This document shows, in pieces, positions 32,395 through 44,234 of a stretch of 64,000 nucleotides of DNA (position 1 is the stretch's first letter; each line of letters begins with the position of its first letter). The stretch comes from Prunus persica (lineage: Eukaryota; Streptophyta; Magnoliopsida; Rosales; Rosaceae), in the NCBI RefSeq assembly GCF_000346465.2, contig NC_034009.1:43012649-43076648 (forward strand), in the 5' to 3' direction. The notes beneath the pieces are model-generated. The model was not told the origin of the DNA. It saw only the letters and a list, made by a program, of their open reading frames with translations, and ran no database searches. Both the position numbers and the translations under genes were made by a program.

Positions 32395-35300
32395 TATAAT
32401 CAAAATAATTTTCTCTAATATTTTATTTATATTTTGCATTCTATTAATATGTTTGATTATATTAAAAAAAATAAATGTTTAATATTTCATTATGTCTTTT
32501 TCTATTATCAAAACTGATCATTCAATCTAATCCAATTTAATATCAATTGGATTCGATGGAACTGGATTTAAACATTTAATATGAATGGATCAAATTGAAA
32601 AAATACAATTCAATCTATATTGAATTGGATACAAATTGATTAAATTGTATTGATTTCGAACCGAGGTTCACTTTATTGGTAATTACTCATATATTAATGT
32701 AAATTTAGTTATTAAAATGTGTACGTTATGGAAATTTAGTGCATGTTGGCAGAATAAATAAATAAGCTATAGGATGTCATATCATTAGTTGGCCTGTTTT
32801 TTATTTTCTTTGGTCAGATCATTAGTTGGCTTATCCAGGCGAAACCTCAGGTGCATATATCTTTCACATTTCTTTTCCCACCTTCTTTATCAAAGTTTTG
32901 TTTGTTCAGTTCAGAGCAATTTATTATTTTGTTTTTCTGAATTATATCTTTCTTTAGTCGGTGATGATTGTTTGTTTTTTTATTTTGGTCAACGATGATG
33001 GTTGGTTGTTATATACTAATTATATTAAGGATGTATACATGGTAGTGGTGCGCAAGAAAAAATATTATGTTTATCTTCCATTTTCTCTGTGTAGTAGAGC
33101 CAAAAATCGTTCAAATCGTTCAAACTGGCTAAATTAAATTAATTTGAGCGGTTTGGTTCGAAATTAATTTTGTACATGGTTGGTATTTTAGTATTATTTA
33201 GGATTCACTATGTAAGGGGCAAACCACCAGATGTCACTTTTGTTTGGGAACTGATGTATGGTTTTATTGTGGTTGATATTTGCGTTCAATGTTTAAGGGT
33301 TTGATTTGGTTTGGTTTATCCCTTCGCTAGCTAATGTTTTTGTCTCATTATTATTATTTTTCTTGTAAGATTTTAAAGAGGCAGTTTTTGCGCATCCAAC
33401 ACCATTATTCTTACACATATACATTTACCATATTGAAGAGCATCTTCAGCAGAGTTGCTATACTTTGTTCTTTAGTCATTTTGGCTAGAATGAGGGCAAA
33501 ACGCAACTTCAGCAGACTTGCTATCTGGCTCTCTATTTTGGGAAACTCCCTACTTAAGTTTAGTAACTCTCTACATTTAGAGAGGAGGAAAGAGAAATTG
33601 AGGGTTCTCCATTTCTTTCTCTTCTCTCTCCCAAGGCTCACAACCCTCTCTCATCTCTTACTTTTTGTTTTTTTTAATGAACTTTTAATTTAGAGAGGAG
33701 AGAGAAATAATAAAATATTAGAAATTAGTCAAAATAGAGAATATTGCTGAAGAAAAATTTGCTATAATAACTTTCTACCTATTTTAGCTACAATTTAGAG
33801 ACTCTCCTGAAGATGCTATACTGTATTTTTTCATGACAATATTTTGGCTATGCTTATTTTACTATTAGGCGGAGTCTAAGGGAAAGGATTGTAAATGCAT
33901 GCATATGTTATGTAGATGGGCACCATACCTTCCACCTTTGGTTTTTCTTTGTTTTTGTTTCTCTTTTGTTTTCAATACTAAATGCATGTAATCTATGATA
34001 ACTTGCAAACGCATGTAACTCGTGACTTTTAATTTTCTTTCCTTATTATAAGTCTATATATAAAAAAAAAAGGGTCTTGCCAACATGACATATATAAAAT
34101 TAAAAGTAAAATTTAATTATATACTCTATTTTCTTCTCTCTCTACTTTTCAATCCCAATTTTAGCAAGAGTTGCTTCTTTTTTTTATCAGCAAACAAAAA
34201 AAAAAAAAAAAACAGAGTAGGTAGGTTTTTATTATTATTATTTTTTCTGATCCCATAGTGACACTCTGGCCCCAATTAATGCCATGTGGATGTTGAGGGA
34301 TAATATGAGTTGTTCCGAAGCCATCATTCATGAACGGCAACCTCAGAAGAAGAAAAATTATTCAACGTACAAGTGGATTACTGGATATATATGTTAAGCT
34401 ACGTACCATAAGTAGGTCCAAGCAGTCGCTGTTGAATTTCATAATATATGATTAGTCCCATACATATAAAAATGTCCAAAACCTCCTACTTGCTGTAATT
34501 TTATAAATTCAATAGTGGGTTTAAGTATATGTCTCTTTCAATTTTTTTAAAAAGAGACCAATGATGTGATGTTGCGATTACAAATGCGTGTATATTTAAG
34601 AAATTGAGATCTCAACATTAATTCAAAAGAAGAATGTTAGGTTTTATTGCCACGTTTCAGCATTGTCTTGAACTAATTTAGAAATTCATGAATTGCACAA
34701 ATTACTATACTTTTTTTATTAAAGTTTGATTCTCACCCTCTTCTTTGTCGAATACAGAGCTATTGAGGATATTTTTTTTATTAAAATTTAAAAAAAATGT
34801 AAAAAAAAACACTTAGCTATTGGGGACATAACCAAGTGATTAACAGGTACTTAAGGCTAAGATTTACGTTAATGTGAGCCTAGTGCTACATGTCCTCTAT
34901 GCCTTCCCTTCAAAGTTCAGCAATTGACTTCACCTTTATAGTCTTTTAGGGTATTTGCTATATATTTAAGCGGTTCTATGTCTTTGTTTTGTTGAGCTTG
35001 ACTTTATTTGTTGACCGAAGATATACCAAAGGAGCAAGCAAACTTGTTTAGTTCAACACACCCAAACAGATGCTCAAAAAAAAAATTATGAGATTAATTT
35101 GTTGCAAACTTCATTTTGATCACAATCAAAGACTTATAAGGGCACAGTTCTTTTTCATGAAGTTGAGAAATATATAGTTGAAAAAATGTGAACAATATAG
35201 ATTATAGAAGAAGGAATTGAGAAAATGTAAATTAAAAGTTTCAGGAAATTATGTTCTGACAAATATGAACCTTTTTTTTTTCTTTTCCACAAATGAGAAC

Positions 35301-36092
35301 ATTTATATACTATTTTTACAACAAGTCAATACACTCACAAATATACATCGTCATAAATATACATCATCATCGCCGTTTGTGTGAGTTGAATCTAAAATCT
35401 TGCCCAACTAAATTTAAACAAATACTACTAACCAAAGGCCTAGTTAGTAGCACAAATTTATACTTGACTAACCTCCTTAAATCACATGGGGTTAAGTAAG
35501 ATATGCGAAGGAATGATGCGATAGCGTCAAAACATGACAATCTGCTGTGGGAAAGGTTGCTAGTTGCTTAATTTATATTATATATTTTATAGAACAGCAA
35601 TAGCACTAGAATGCAAAAATAAAAGAAATTTCCGCCGATGATGGCTTGCAAAAGTGGATAATTTTTGCTCATTTTCGTCATGTGATTATATATTATAAAG
35701 GTGGTTGCCCAATAATGTATGCTTGGTGGTGGTGAGCATCCAGTGTGGACTCATCCCCCCAATAAAAAAAACCCAAAGAAAAGAGACCCCAAGACTTGTA
35801 GGTTTGCAGCCTTTGCATTCAAAAGTCGCCAATCAATATTTTTTTTAGTAATTAATGACAACTCAAAGAATTTACTTTAGAGCTCTCAAGTTCAATTATT
35901 ATGTCACTGCCAAAGTTGAAAATATTTTAATAAAGACTTGGAAACTTGCAAGAGCTTCTTGGTTCCTTCATTTACTAGTACAAATATTGGCTGCCTGTCC
36001 CTTCATTCTATCTATCTGTTGGGTAGCATTTGCTCCAAGAGAGAGTGAGAGAGAGTAATAGGGCACATTTGTTCGAATCCCCCACAACAAGG
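32395..36092. other. Intergenic region upstream of the proline-rich gene
   Basis: AT-rich, no supported gene. It contains a probable MITE (33429-33822) and scattered tRNA-promoter-like words (B-box-like gtttgattctcacc near 34725; A-box-like ataaccaagtgattaacagg near 34828). A candidate TATA (atatattataaagg) for the following plus-strand gene lies near 35690. Confidence 0.35.
33429..33822. mobile_element. Probable MITE with gagcatcttcagcag-type ends
   Basis: The left end agagcatcttcagcagagttgctata is mirrored at the right by ctctcctgaagatgctatactg. Inner parts also pair loosely (agagagg-rich centre). I did not find a clear target duplication. Confidence 0.5.
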
Positions 36093-37415
36093 ATGAGTTA
36101 CCCCTACTACTCTCCTCCACCACCTTCACCACCTCTGCCATGCTCTCCTCCACCACCACCGCCACCTGCCCCATGTAACCCTGTAAGCTCACCACCGCCA
36201 CCTCATCACCACCACCACCACCACCATCACCACCATCCACCAAAACACTACAATAGCCATCCACCGCCACCACCACCGCTACCTCCGCCGCCTCACCACC
36301 ACCATGATTATCCGAAGCCACCAACTCCGTCACCACCACACCACCACCATGACTATCCAAAGCCACCAACTGCGTCACCACCACCACCGCACCATCATGA
36401 CTATCCTAAACCTCCACCTCCTTCTCCTACACCCCCACATCACCATGACTATCCTAAACCACCACCTCCTTGTCCTCCACCACCACATCACCATGACTAT
36501 CCTAAACCTCCAACTTATTCACCACCTCAAGCAGTACCACCCTCAGTTCCAGCACAACCACCAACCAAACATGAGGCTCCACCACCTGAATATGTACATC
36601 CACCAAAGCCCAGCCCAACTATTCCACCACCACAATCACCTCCGAAAGCTTATCCACCAAAGAGCAACCAACCTCCAGTCCACCCTCCAAAGCCATACCC
36701 TCCAAAAGCATCACCACCAAGCCACCCTCCAAAGCCATACCCTCCCAAATCCTCACCACCAAAAAGCCAACCTCCAGTCCACCCTCCAAAGCCCTACCCT
36801 CCCAAATCATCACCACCACAAAGCAGCCACCCTCCAGTACAACCACCAAAGCCATACCCTCCAAAATCATCACCACCAAAGCCCAGTCACCCTCCAAAGC
36901 CTTACCCTCCAAAATCATCACCTCCCAAAGCATCGCCTCCAAAAAGCACCTACCCTCCAAAGGCAGCGCCACCAAAATCCGCATACCCACCAAAGGGTGC
37001 GACCCCACCTGCATTCCCTCCTGGTTACTACACTCCTCCTACCCCTTTCAACGCTGTCCCGCCTTCATCTGAAATCGTGGCACCGCCACCGGGGAAAAAC
37101 CACACCACTGTCATCGCGGTATGCGTCTCCCTGGGTGGTGCCTTCTTCCTTGCCTTCCTCTTAGTCGGCCTCTTTTGCTTCGCCAAGAAGAAGAAGAAGA
37201 GAGTGATGGTTCCTGCAGCAGTTCCTTGTATTGAGGAAGAAGAACATCAACCAGAAGCAGTGCCAGCAGTAGGAGGAGGCGCATATGGTGCTGCGCCACC
37301 TCCAGTAGCGGTTCCTGTAGAGCAACACGGATATGGTGGTGGTGGCGGTGCAGCTGAGATCGGGCCTTCTGGGCCGACAGCTTATGCTCCTCCAGGTCAT
37401 CATCCAAGTTATTGA
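36093..37415 (+). CDS. Proline/histidine-rich single-pass membrane protein, TED7-like
   Basis: A 440-residue single-exon protein starting MSYPYYSPPPP; this ATG is the first in the frame. Residues 1 to about 335 are extensin-like: first PPPP/HHH blocks with repeated HHHDYPKPP units, then repeated HPPKPYPPKSSPP units. Next come one membrane segment (about 337-363, TVIAVCVSLGGAFFLAFLL), a basic KKKKKR stop-transfer stretch and an acidic then Gly/Ala-rich cytosolic tail. This order (wall-facing Pro-rich arm, one TM starting with a VSLGG-type sequence, Lys-run) is that of TRACHEARY ELEMENT DIFFERENTIATION-RELATED 6/7 proteins, which act in secondary wall formation of xylem cells, reportedly with cellulose synthases. 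No SP4 or SP5 extensin signature, so a classical extensin is less likely. The name is by resemblance from memory. Confidence 0.8.
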   Translation: MSYPYYSPPPPSPPLPCSPPPPPPPAPCNPVSSPPPPHHHHHHHHHHHPPKHYNSHPPPPPPLPPPPHHHHDYPKPPTPSPPHHHHDYPKPPTASPPPPHHHDYPKPPPPSPTPPHHHDYPKPPPPCPPPPHHHDYPKPPTYSPPQAVPPSVPAQPPTKHEAPPPEYVHPPKPSPTIPPPQSPPKAYPPKSNQPPVHPPKPYPPKASPPSHPPKPYPPKSSPPKSQPPVHPPKPYPPKSSPPQSSHPPVQPPKPYPPKSSPPKPSHPPKPYPPKSSPPKASPPKSTYPPKAAPPKSAYPPKGATPPAFPPGYYTPPTPFNAVPPSSEIVAPPPGKNHTTVIAVCVSLGGAFFLAFLLVGLFCFAKKKKKRVMVPAAVPCIEEEEHQPEAVPAVGGGAYGAAPPPVAVPVEQHGYGGGGGAAEIGPSGPTAYAPPGHHPSY

Positions 37416-37523
37416 TAATGCCACGTCATTCTCGGGTTGCAATATTCGTACACGTTCAGTGTGATTTCATTGCATTATTCTTTAGGTTTGTAATAAAGTT
37501 TGGTCGATTGTTGATTTTTTTTT

Positions 37524-37623
37524 NNNNNNNNNNNNNNNNNNNNNNNNNNNNNNNNNNNNNNNNNNNNNNNNNNNNNNNNNNNNNNNNNNNNNNNNNNNNN
37601 NNNNNNNNNNNNNNNNNNNNNNN
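37524..37623. other. Assembly gap (100 N)
   Basis: Exactly 100 N, the conventional size for a gap of unknown length, 109 bases 3' of the TED7-like gene. A T-run on its left edge suggests assembly broke in a homopolymer or repeat. Frames crossing it are meaningless. Confidence 0.99.
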
Positions 37624-39059
37624 GAGCAGTTTTCCTGCCCAAATTAATAATCTTCGCTGTAATCGATAGGGTAAGACAAAAAAGTAGTAAAAAGAGCACG
37701 TAAATCTGAGGCAAAAAATTGTTTTAGGGGATATCACTTGATGTTGGCAGTCGTAATTAGCGTGGAATTTATTATATTTTACTGGAGATTTGCAAAAGAA
37801 TATTATAAGTTAATGAAGTTTTCATTGAAAATTCTCTTGCAATCATAGCTTAGGCGGCCTAATGTATACAGTAAAAAAGATAAAAATAAAAATGAAAATA
37901 AAAGATAAAACTAAGAAAAGGATAATATGCCTGCACAGCTAGATATCGAGATGTACAGACAGAATTTGGTAAGATCATGTCAAAAAAAGTCCAGTTCTTT
38001 TTCTAAGTATGGCTTTTTTTTTCAACTCTCTCTCATGAGCACATTTGACGTACATACATGCACTTGACTTTTCTTTTCTTTTCTTTTTTTTTTTAAAACA
38101 AGGAAAAAGGAAATTGCCCATGGATTTTTTTTACTTTTTTGTATCGTAAAAGTTTTAATATCCGCTCTATCTAAAATTGCTAAGAGCATTTTCAATTAAT
38201 ATGTCAATTTGTAACTTCGAACATATAATTAAAGGTAATATCCTTCTTCATGATGATGAAGATCTTGTAATATATTTTTTTCTTCATTATTATTCCGTAT
38301 TTATTGAGATTTCAGATGAGTTTTTTTTATCTGAACAATATTGGAGGGTGGATGATCAAACACACAGATTCAGATGCAAAATGATGATTACTCTTGACCA
38401 ATTAAACTTGGACCAGAGGCTGATAATATAGAGTTAGGACACTTGTCATCATGAAATATTGACAAGTGTCATTCTGTGATTGGTTGCTTGTTTATATAAG
38501 TCTGTTAGAGAGTTAGTTGTAATAATTAGTTTAGTGAGCCGGTAAGAGTACATTAACAGTATAAGGAGCTAACTAATCTTCTAATAAAAACTCTCATTAA
38601 CAGAAATAAGAAAAATCAAGAGCTAAGCTTCTTCTTCTACAAGTCTCTCTGTAATTCTTTTTGTTTTCAGATGCGTGCCTAGAATTGGCGGTTGCGTTGG
38701 GCGGAGGATGGTTTATCTGGGACGTTTTTGGAAACAAAATTATGTTAAGTTATTAACGACAGATATTAGGAAGGAAAAGAAATTCCCATTTGGCTGAGCA
38801 TGGCCTGCCGGTGACAAACTGTTAATCAATTTATTATGGCTTGAATTCACGGACTCAACTTTTATAATATATGTCTAGGTTGATTGCTCGTCTTCATGAT
38901 TTTTTATTATTATCAAATGTCTCCATGATTTTAATTTTGATAAAGTGTTACACATTTAAATTGCATTTAGCGGTTTCATTATAAATAAATAAATAATTAC
39001 ATTTGGCGGGTTTTTTTTATAATTAATTGAGGAGGGAGATTTAGACTCGAGATTTTTTT

Positions 39060-39165
39060 TCTTCTTTGATACAAGCGATATTGAGAGAAGAGAGAATCGA
39101 ATTTAAGATCTCGGGTGCATGAGTAAATACTCTTAACCACTTGAGTTTTTTTGTATTATAAACTT
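39060..39165 (-). mobile_element. tRNA-derived SINE-like element
   Basis: On the minus strand an A-box-like ctcaagtggttaagagtat is followed by a B-box-like aaattcgattctctc about 35 bases on, the layout of a tRNA-type polymerase III promoter. No tRNA fold or anticodon arm is kept, so it is not a tRNA gene. Confidence 0.5.
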
Positions 39166-39964
39166 GAGATATTTTTGAACATTGTGAAGAGAAGTACCGC
39201 TTAAAAACTAGTTAGTGTATTTGAGGTTGAAATATCGAAAGGTTTATTATTAACATTGTTACTGTACAATTACATGTAGCTTGCTCAAATTCAGTCTACT
39301 TGTGCAATTACATGTACCTTGCACACCCAAGTATGTTCGAGTTCTTTTTACTTCTGTGTTTGGGTGCAATGGGGGCAGAAGCCCAACAGGAGGAAAAAAT
39401 AAACAAAGAAGGCCCTGCTCAAGAAAGTCTCAAAGCATCATTAGCGTAGAAAATTAATGTCCAGATCCAAGTCAAAGCCCATCTTGGAAAGTCGATCAGC
39501 AACAACAACACACAGACACTTTGATTGGAGATGGGGAATTAGTTAGTTGTTCTCTCCAATTCCAATCCAAGTGTTGATTGATGACAGATTGCCTTGATGG
39601 TTTCTCACAAACAACAAATTAAGCCCAATGGTTCTAGACGTCTCGATCGACCAACCCAGATCACAGGTTACTATCATATGCAGATAAAGACAACAGAAAA
39701 GCATTCTGAAAACGCAATCCACGACAAATGATCTCCTGTTCATGATGAGTATCACATAGGCTCAACTGTTAACAGTTATTTTCAAGTGGCATTAGCTAAA
39801 TCCCAATTAGTTAGGGTCTTTGATTCATAATAATATTTTGACAAAGCCAAAAGGATGTGCCACGTGCCCACCTCTCGCATTTGGGGGAGGTGCTATGAGT
39901 CTTTGTTTTTGTTTTTTTATCTTTTGGTAATGGGCAATAAATCGAAAAGCATCTTTCCATACCC

Positions 39965-40062
39965 ACAAGACAAGTGACTTATAGCTCAAGTAATTAAGAG
40001 TATTTATCATTGTACTCAAAATTTTAAATTCGATTCTTCCTCCAATGTTATACTTTTTGGTA
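39965..40062 (+). mobile_element. tRNA-derived SINE-like element, second copy
   Basis: A-box-like agctcaagtaattaagagta and B-box-like aaattcgattcttcctcc, the same head as the element at 39060-39165 on the opposite strand. Diverged and short. Confidence 0.45.
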
Positions 40063-40086
40063 TTGGCTGAGCATGGTTTCTACTAT

Positions 40087-41040
40087 AGGATCCGAATCCT
40101 CTGCTATGATTTTCTCTGCTATGATCTGCTTTATTTTCTTTCTCCACATAACACCTCATTAAAATTTAATCTAAGGAATTTAAACTGGACACATCATCCA
40201 CAAAATAAAAACCCAATTTACTCTTAATTAAAAATGAAAAAAAAAATACCTAACTTGACTAACTCCAACTTAACATCAGTTTTTTTTCTTTCTTCTTCCT
40301 TCCTTCTCTGTGCATCCTCCCCCACACCCAAGCCTTGTAACTTTCTTAGAAATTGAAGCAAATGATTCGGAATTTGTGGGAGGTCAAGTAACAACAAAGT
40401 TTTTTATCCGGCCGTATGCTCCAAAAGATAATTAGAGAAAGCTCAGGATTTCTTTACTATATTTGGTTTCTTTTATGTTTTTATCCAATTCATTTAATTT
40501 AATTTTCCTGTTGGGTTTTGGGTTAAGGTTGGCATTCATAATCTTTTCATTTTTCTTGGATTGCTTGAAGTTGTTTGGGTGCTCTGATCTTATTTGTCCA
40601 AAGTTCAATCATATCTTATCTCAACCTATTTTCATGGTTAATATCTTAATATTTAACACCAAACAACAAATGTAAAAAGAGTTTTAGTACAAAAACAAGA
40701 CAGTCTCGTAAATTGTAGAAGAAAAATTAGAGTGAGAAAAAGAATTAGGGGAGGAACATATGGACGATCACTCAAATTTTGGGGAGAACATACAGAGAAG
40801 GGAAAAGAAGAAGGAAAAAGAACAGTTAGACATGTCAAAGATGTTAAGTTGGAGTAATTGGAGTTAGTCAACTTAGGGTGATTTATTTTTATTTTTTAAT
40901 TAAGTGTAAATTGGGTTTTTATTTTGTGAATGATGTGTCCGGCTTACATCCCTTAGATTAAATTTTAATGAGGTATCAAGTGGAGAACGAAAATAAAGCA
41001 TATCATGACAGAGAAAATCATAACAGAGGATCTGAATCCT
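40087..41040. mobile_element. 954-base element with about 190-bp terminal inverted repeats
   Basis: The left terminus aggatccgaatcctctgcta and right terminus (reverse complement) aggagagg-side aggattcagatcctctg begin a long pairing region: ttttctctgctatgatctgc against gcatatcatgacagagaaaa, taacacctcattaaaattta against taaattttaatgaggtatca, and actaactccaacttaacat against atgttaagttggagtaa. No transposase frame. Long TIRs suggest a Mutator-like or foldback element; no clear target duplication was found. Confidence 0.7.
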
Positions 41041-44000
41041 CTCCTATATTAGTACCAAGAAAAGAATTTGAGGTTATTTATTGATAAAAACACAAGTAGG
41101 TCCGGACAGTGGGGAAATAGGAAAGTGGAAAGTTGAAATTTTGGTGTAAACTATATTGGAAGATATGATATCTTATATGAGTTGACAATTCTTGACCTAA
41201 AAGTTATAAAATTAAAACATCTAGAGGTAACCAAAAAACAATATTATCTCTTTAATAAAATAAACACAATTCCAACAGAGCAGTCCAACTACACGACCAA
41301 AGAACCCCGCGAACTAAAATCATAATGATATTTACATCCTGATTCATTTATCCATACTTTGATGTAATTTTTCGCCTTCCATATATATATATATATATAT
41401 ATATCTTTTATTTTTAACTCAAGGTCGCCTTCCATCTTGTTAGTGGTCGATCAAAATCAAAACCCATTTTGCACTACTAGTGGAGGATCAAATTTATACA
41501 TTAATATATCAAAACCAGGAGATATTTATTGGTCATCTGCAACCAGATATAAATAAAAAACAAGAAAGAGGGGGACTAGCCAACAACTAGGCATGACACA
41601 ATCAGTCAGTGCATGATTGACCGTTTATATGAAACATGCGCGACACAATCAAGCACAAAACATCAGTCATATCCAAAAATACCACTTCTTTTGTTTGGAA
41701 TGTTAGACTTGAAGAAGGGACCATATAAAACGTTGGAAGGTAGCATTTGACATGTGAAGATATTAAAAGTATATATGCAAAGATATTTTTTTTCTATCTC
41801 TACCCTCTGCATTTAGAGATGATGCATTTACCACATTTCATAAAATTTAAACCGTTCAAATAATTCAATGTTTATGAGTATTCCACATCACCTACAATAA
41901 TTTTTTTTTCCTTTTTATAAAACTAACGCCATTACCTCTATCTTCCTCTCCCCTCTCCCCTCTCCCCTCTCTCAACGCCTCTATCTCGGTTCTTCCTCTG
42001 TTCTTTTTAATCTTTTTTTTTTCCGGCTTCTTATTCTAGTTTAATGTATAGTAATTAAAGATGGGTATTGTAAACCTCCATTCCTCAATCAGAATATAGC
42101 AATCAGTTTGGTAATTTTCTAATCAATTTCGGCTGATGACTACATATTGCATTACCAATCAATTGTTGCAGTGTATTTAGAATTTGACTACAGATTGCAA
42201 TAGCAATCAATTGCAGGAGCAGAAAATTCAAGCTTCATCTTCGCAGGAGCAGCAAATTATAGGTACTATATTTTGGCATGTGTTAGAGATGAGATTCTCA
42301 ATAGGGTAACATTAGTCAACATGCGCAAACAACAATATGCTGGCTGGCTATATAATATGTATAACAAAGTGCATATGCAGAGACTTTGAATATCCACTAA
42401 TCGACTCTTGCCGTGGTTTTGATAATTAAGTATATCCATTGCTTTAACTCTTGCTTTTGTCACGCTTTTGTGTCGTTATTTACATTGTTATTCCATCACA
42501 CACAGTCCAGCCGTTTGCTCTCCTAGCTACCTGTACTAATTAATCCTCAATATTTATGTACACGCATCCATCATTCTATTAAGGTTGTATTAATTAACGT
42601 ACATATATATTGCTAACAAGGTCTAGTTCATTAAAAAATATTTTTGATTTGCAAACTAATTGTGTCTCATGTTTGAAATCCCATATAACTCTGTAGATTA
42701 TCGCTTGCATTCCAAAAAAGAAAAAACACGCATTCATACATTAGTATGACACGTCAACCAAAATCTTAAAATTTGGTTAGTTGGGCAGTCTTGCATTTCA
42801 TTCTAGCTACTTCTTTTGATAAAAATAAATTACTTCAAATTTGAATAGAATTATTTTTACCATCAATGACGGTAAGTTTTCAGTTCAAATAACTTTCAAA
42901 CATGGAACCAAAATGACATTTTTTTCGTGCAAGGTGCACATTTGCATGATCTCAAATTAACGCATAGCATACAGAATCCCTCTAACTTGAATTTATAAAA
43001 AGTGTGAACAATTGACTATTCAATAATCTTACCCAACAGATTTGACGACTCCTATACTTTTGATATGCCTAGTTTGTCTTTTCATCCGTTGCCTATATAG
43101 CCCCCCCAATCGAGTTATTGGTCACCGTTGCCTTTTAGTAGTTATAGGCAACGGAGAATCTATCTCAGATGTGTATTCCGTTTACGACATCAGTTTAGAG
43201 GCTCTCTTGTATGCAAATCGCGATGGATATTGACTTCCGTTGCCAAAAAGCATCAAGGGTGTCAGTTGTAACATAACAACTGATGCTTTTGTTGTCTTAT
43301 TACATCATTATATTTGAAAGTACTGATGTGGTTTATGATATAACATCCATTTTTATGCAAGCGTTGACGCATATTGTGGTTATAGGCATCATTTTTACTA
43401 GATTTTATGTTGTGGTTTTATATATTCAACATCAATTTTTTTAAGTAGTCAATTTCCTGATTGATCCAATTAAATACAACAATATATTTCTTCATTTATG
43501 AGCCTTGGCATTTGAGTACAAAATAGAAATATAGTATAGCATACCAGATAAAAGTATTTTAAAAAAACCCTTTATTAAAATTATCATAATTAATTCTATT
43601 CTATGCATTCATTATACTTCTTTTGATACAAATATATTACTTCATATTTGAATAAAATTTTTTGTATAATCTCAAATGACGGTAAGTTTTTAGTTCTACC
43701 AATAATTTTCAAACATGAAATCAAAATGACCCTTTTTTCTGCAAGGTACACATTTGCATGATCCCAAATTAACCAATAAAAAACAGAATTCCTCTAACTT
43801 GGATCACTCTTAAATTTATTTTTAAAGGGCTGGAAAAAAAATACGTAATTGAGAACACATTTTTCTTTTTCTGAATATTAAACTATAAAAGAAAAAAATG
43901 GTTTCTCACATACACACTACCAAAGTTAAAACAGTTCAAACTTAAAACTACTAATCTCTAAATCAAAATTCTTTTTCACAATGCTATATCTCATCGGTGA

Positions 44001-44234
44001 GAACCTCTTTTCAATACGGCAAACGTGCACGCATGGAATATTCAATACTCTCACCCCCAACAGATTTGACGATTCCACTTTTAATATGCATATATAGTTT
44101 GTCTTTTCCAATTTTGTCATACTCCTATGTCACTATCAACAGCTCCATTATTTCACTCCTACAAAGCCAGACCACTACTTGCTCTCCCCTACCTCCTGAA
44201 ACATACGAAAATCCATCAATTATTGCTAAATTAA
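41041..44234. other. Upstream region of permease A with internally duplicated promoter
   Basis: Two diverged direct copies of one promoter module occur: about 42807-43080 and 43612-44107. Shared words are attacttcaaatttgaata, atgacggtaagttt, cacatttgcatgat, cctctaacttg, acagatttgacga and tagtttgtcttttc. The proximal copy has TATATAG near 44090, 140 bases before the ATG. Between them (43083-43250) ccgttgcctata / tataggcaacgg form an inverted repeat, and ccgttgcc recurs, resembling subterminal repeats of a CACTA-type relic. Confidence 0.6.

Larger units (their letters stand above)
37624..40086. other. Intergenic region with SINE-like pieces
   Basis: AT-rich, no supported gene. A stretch at 38430-38690 has a direct/inverted word pair (gacacttgtcat / gacaagtgtcat) and a TATA-like ttatataagt, resembling a solo LTR or TRIM piece, without confirmed ends. 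SINE-like sequences are listed separately. Confidence 0.35.

Noticed and set aside
35968..36387. Gly/Val-rich minus frame
   Set aside because: Antisense of the Pro-rich repeats; no family features.
36304..37164. 286-codon plus frame rich in H, L, Q and P
   Set aside because: It is the shifted reading of the proline-rich TED7-like gene repeats.
37412..37737. Frames crossing the N run
   Set aside because: They exist only because N codons are not read as stops.
39060..39165. tRNA gene
   Set aside because: A and B boxes are present, but there is no cloverleaf or anticodon arm, so it is treated as SINE-like.
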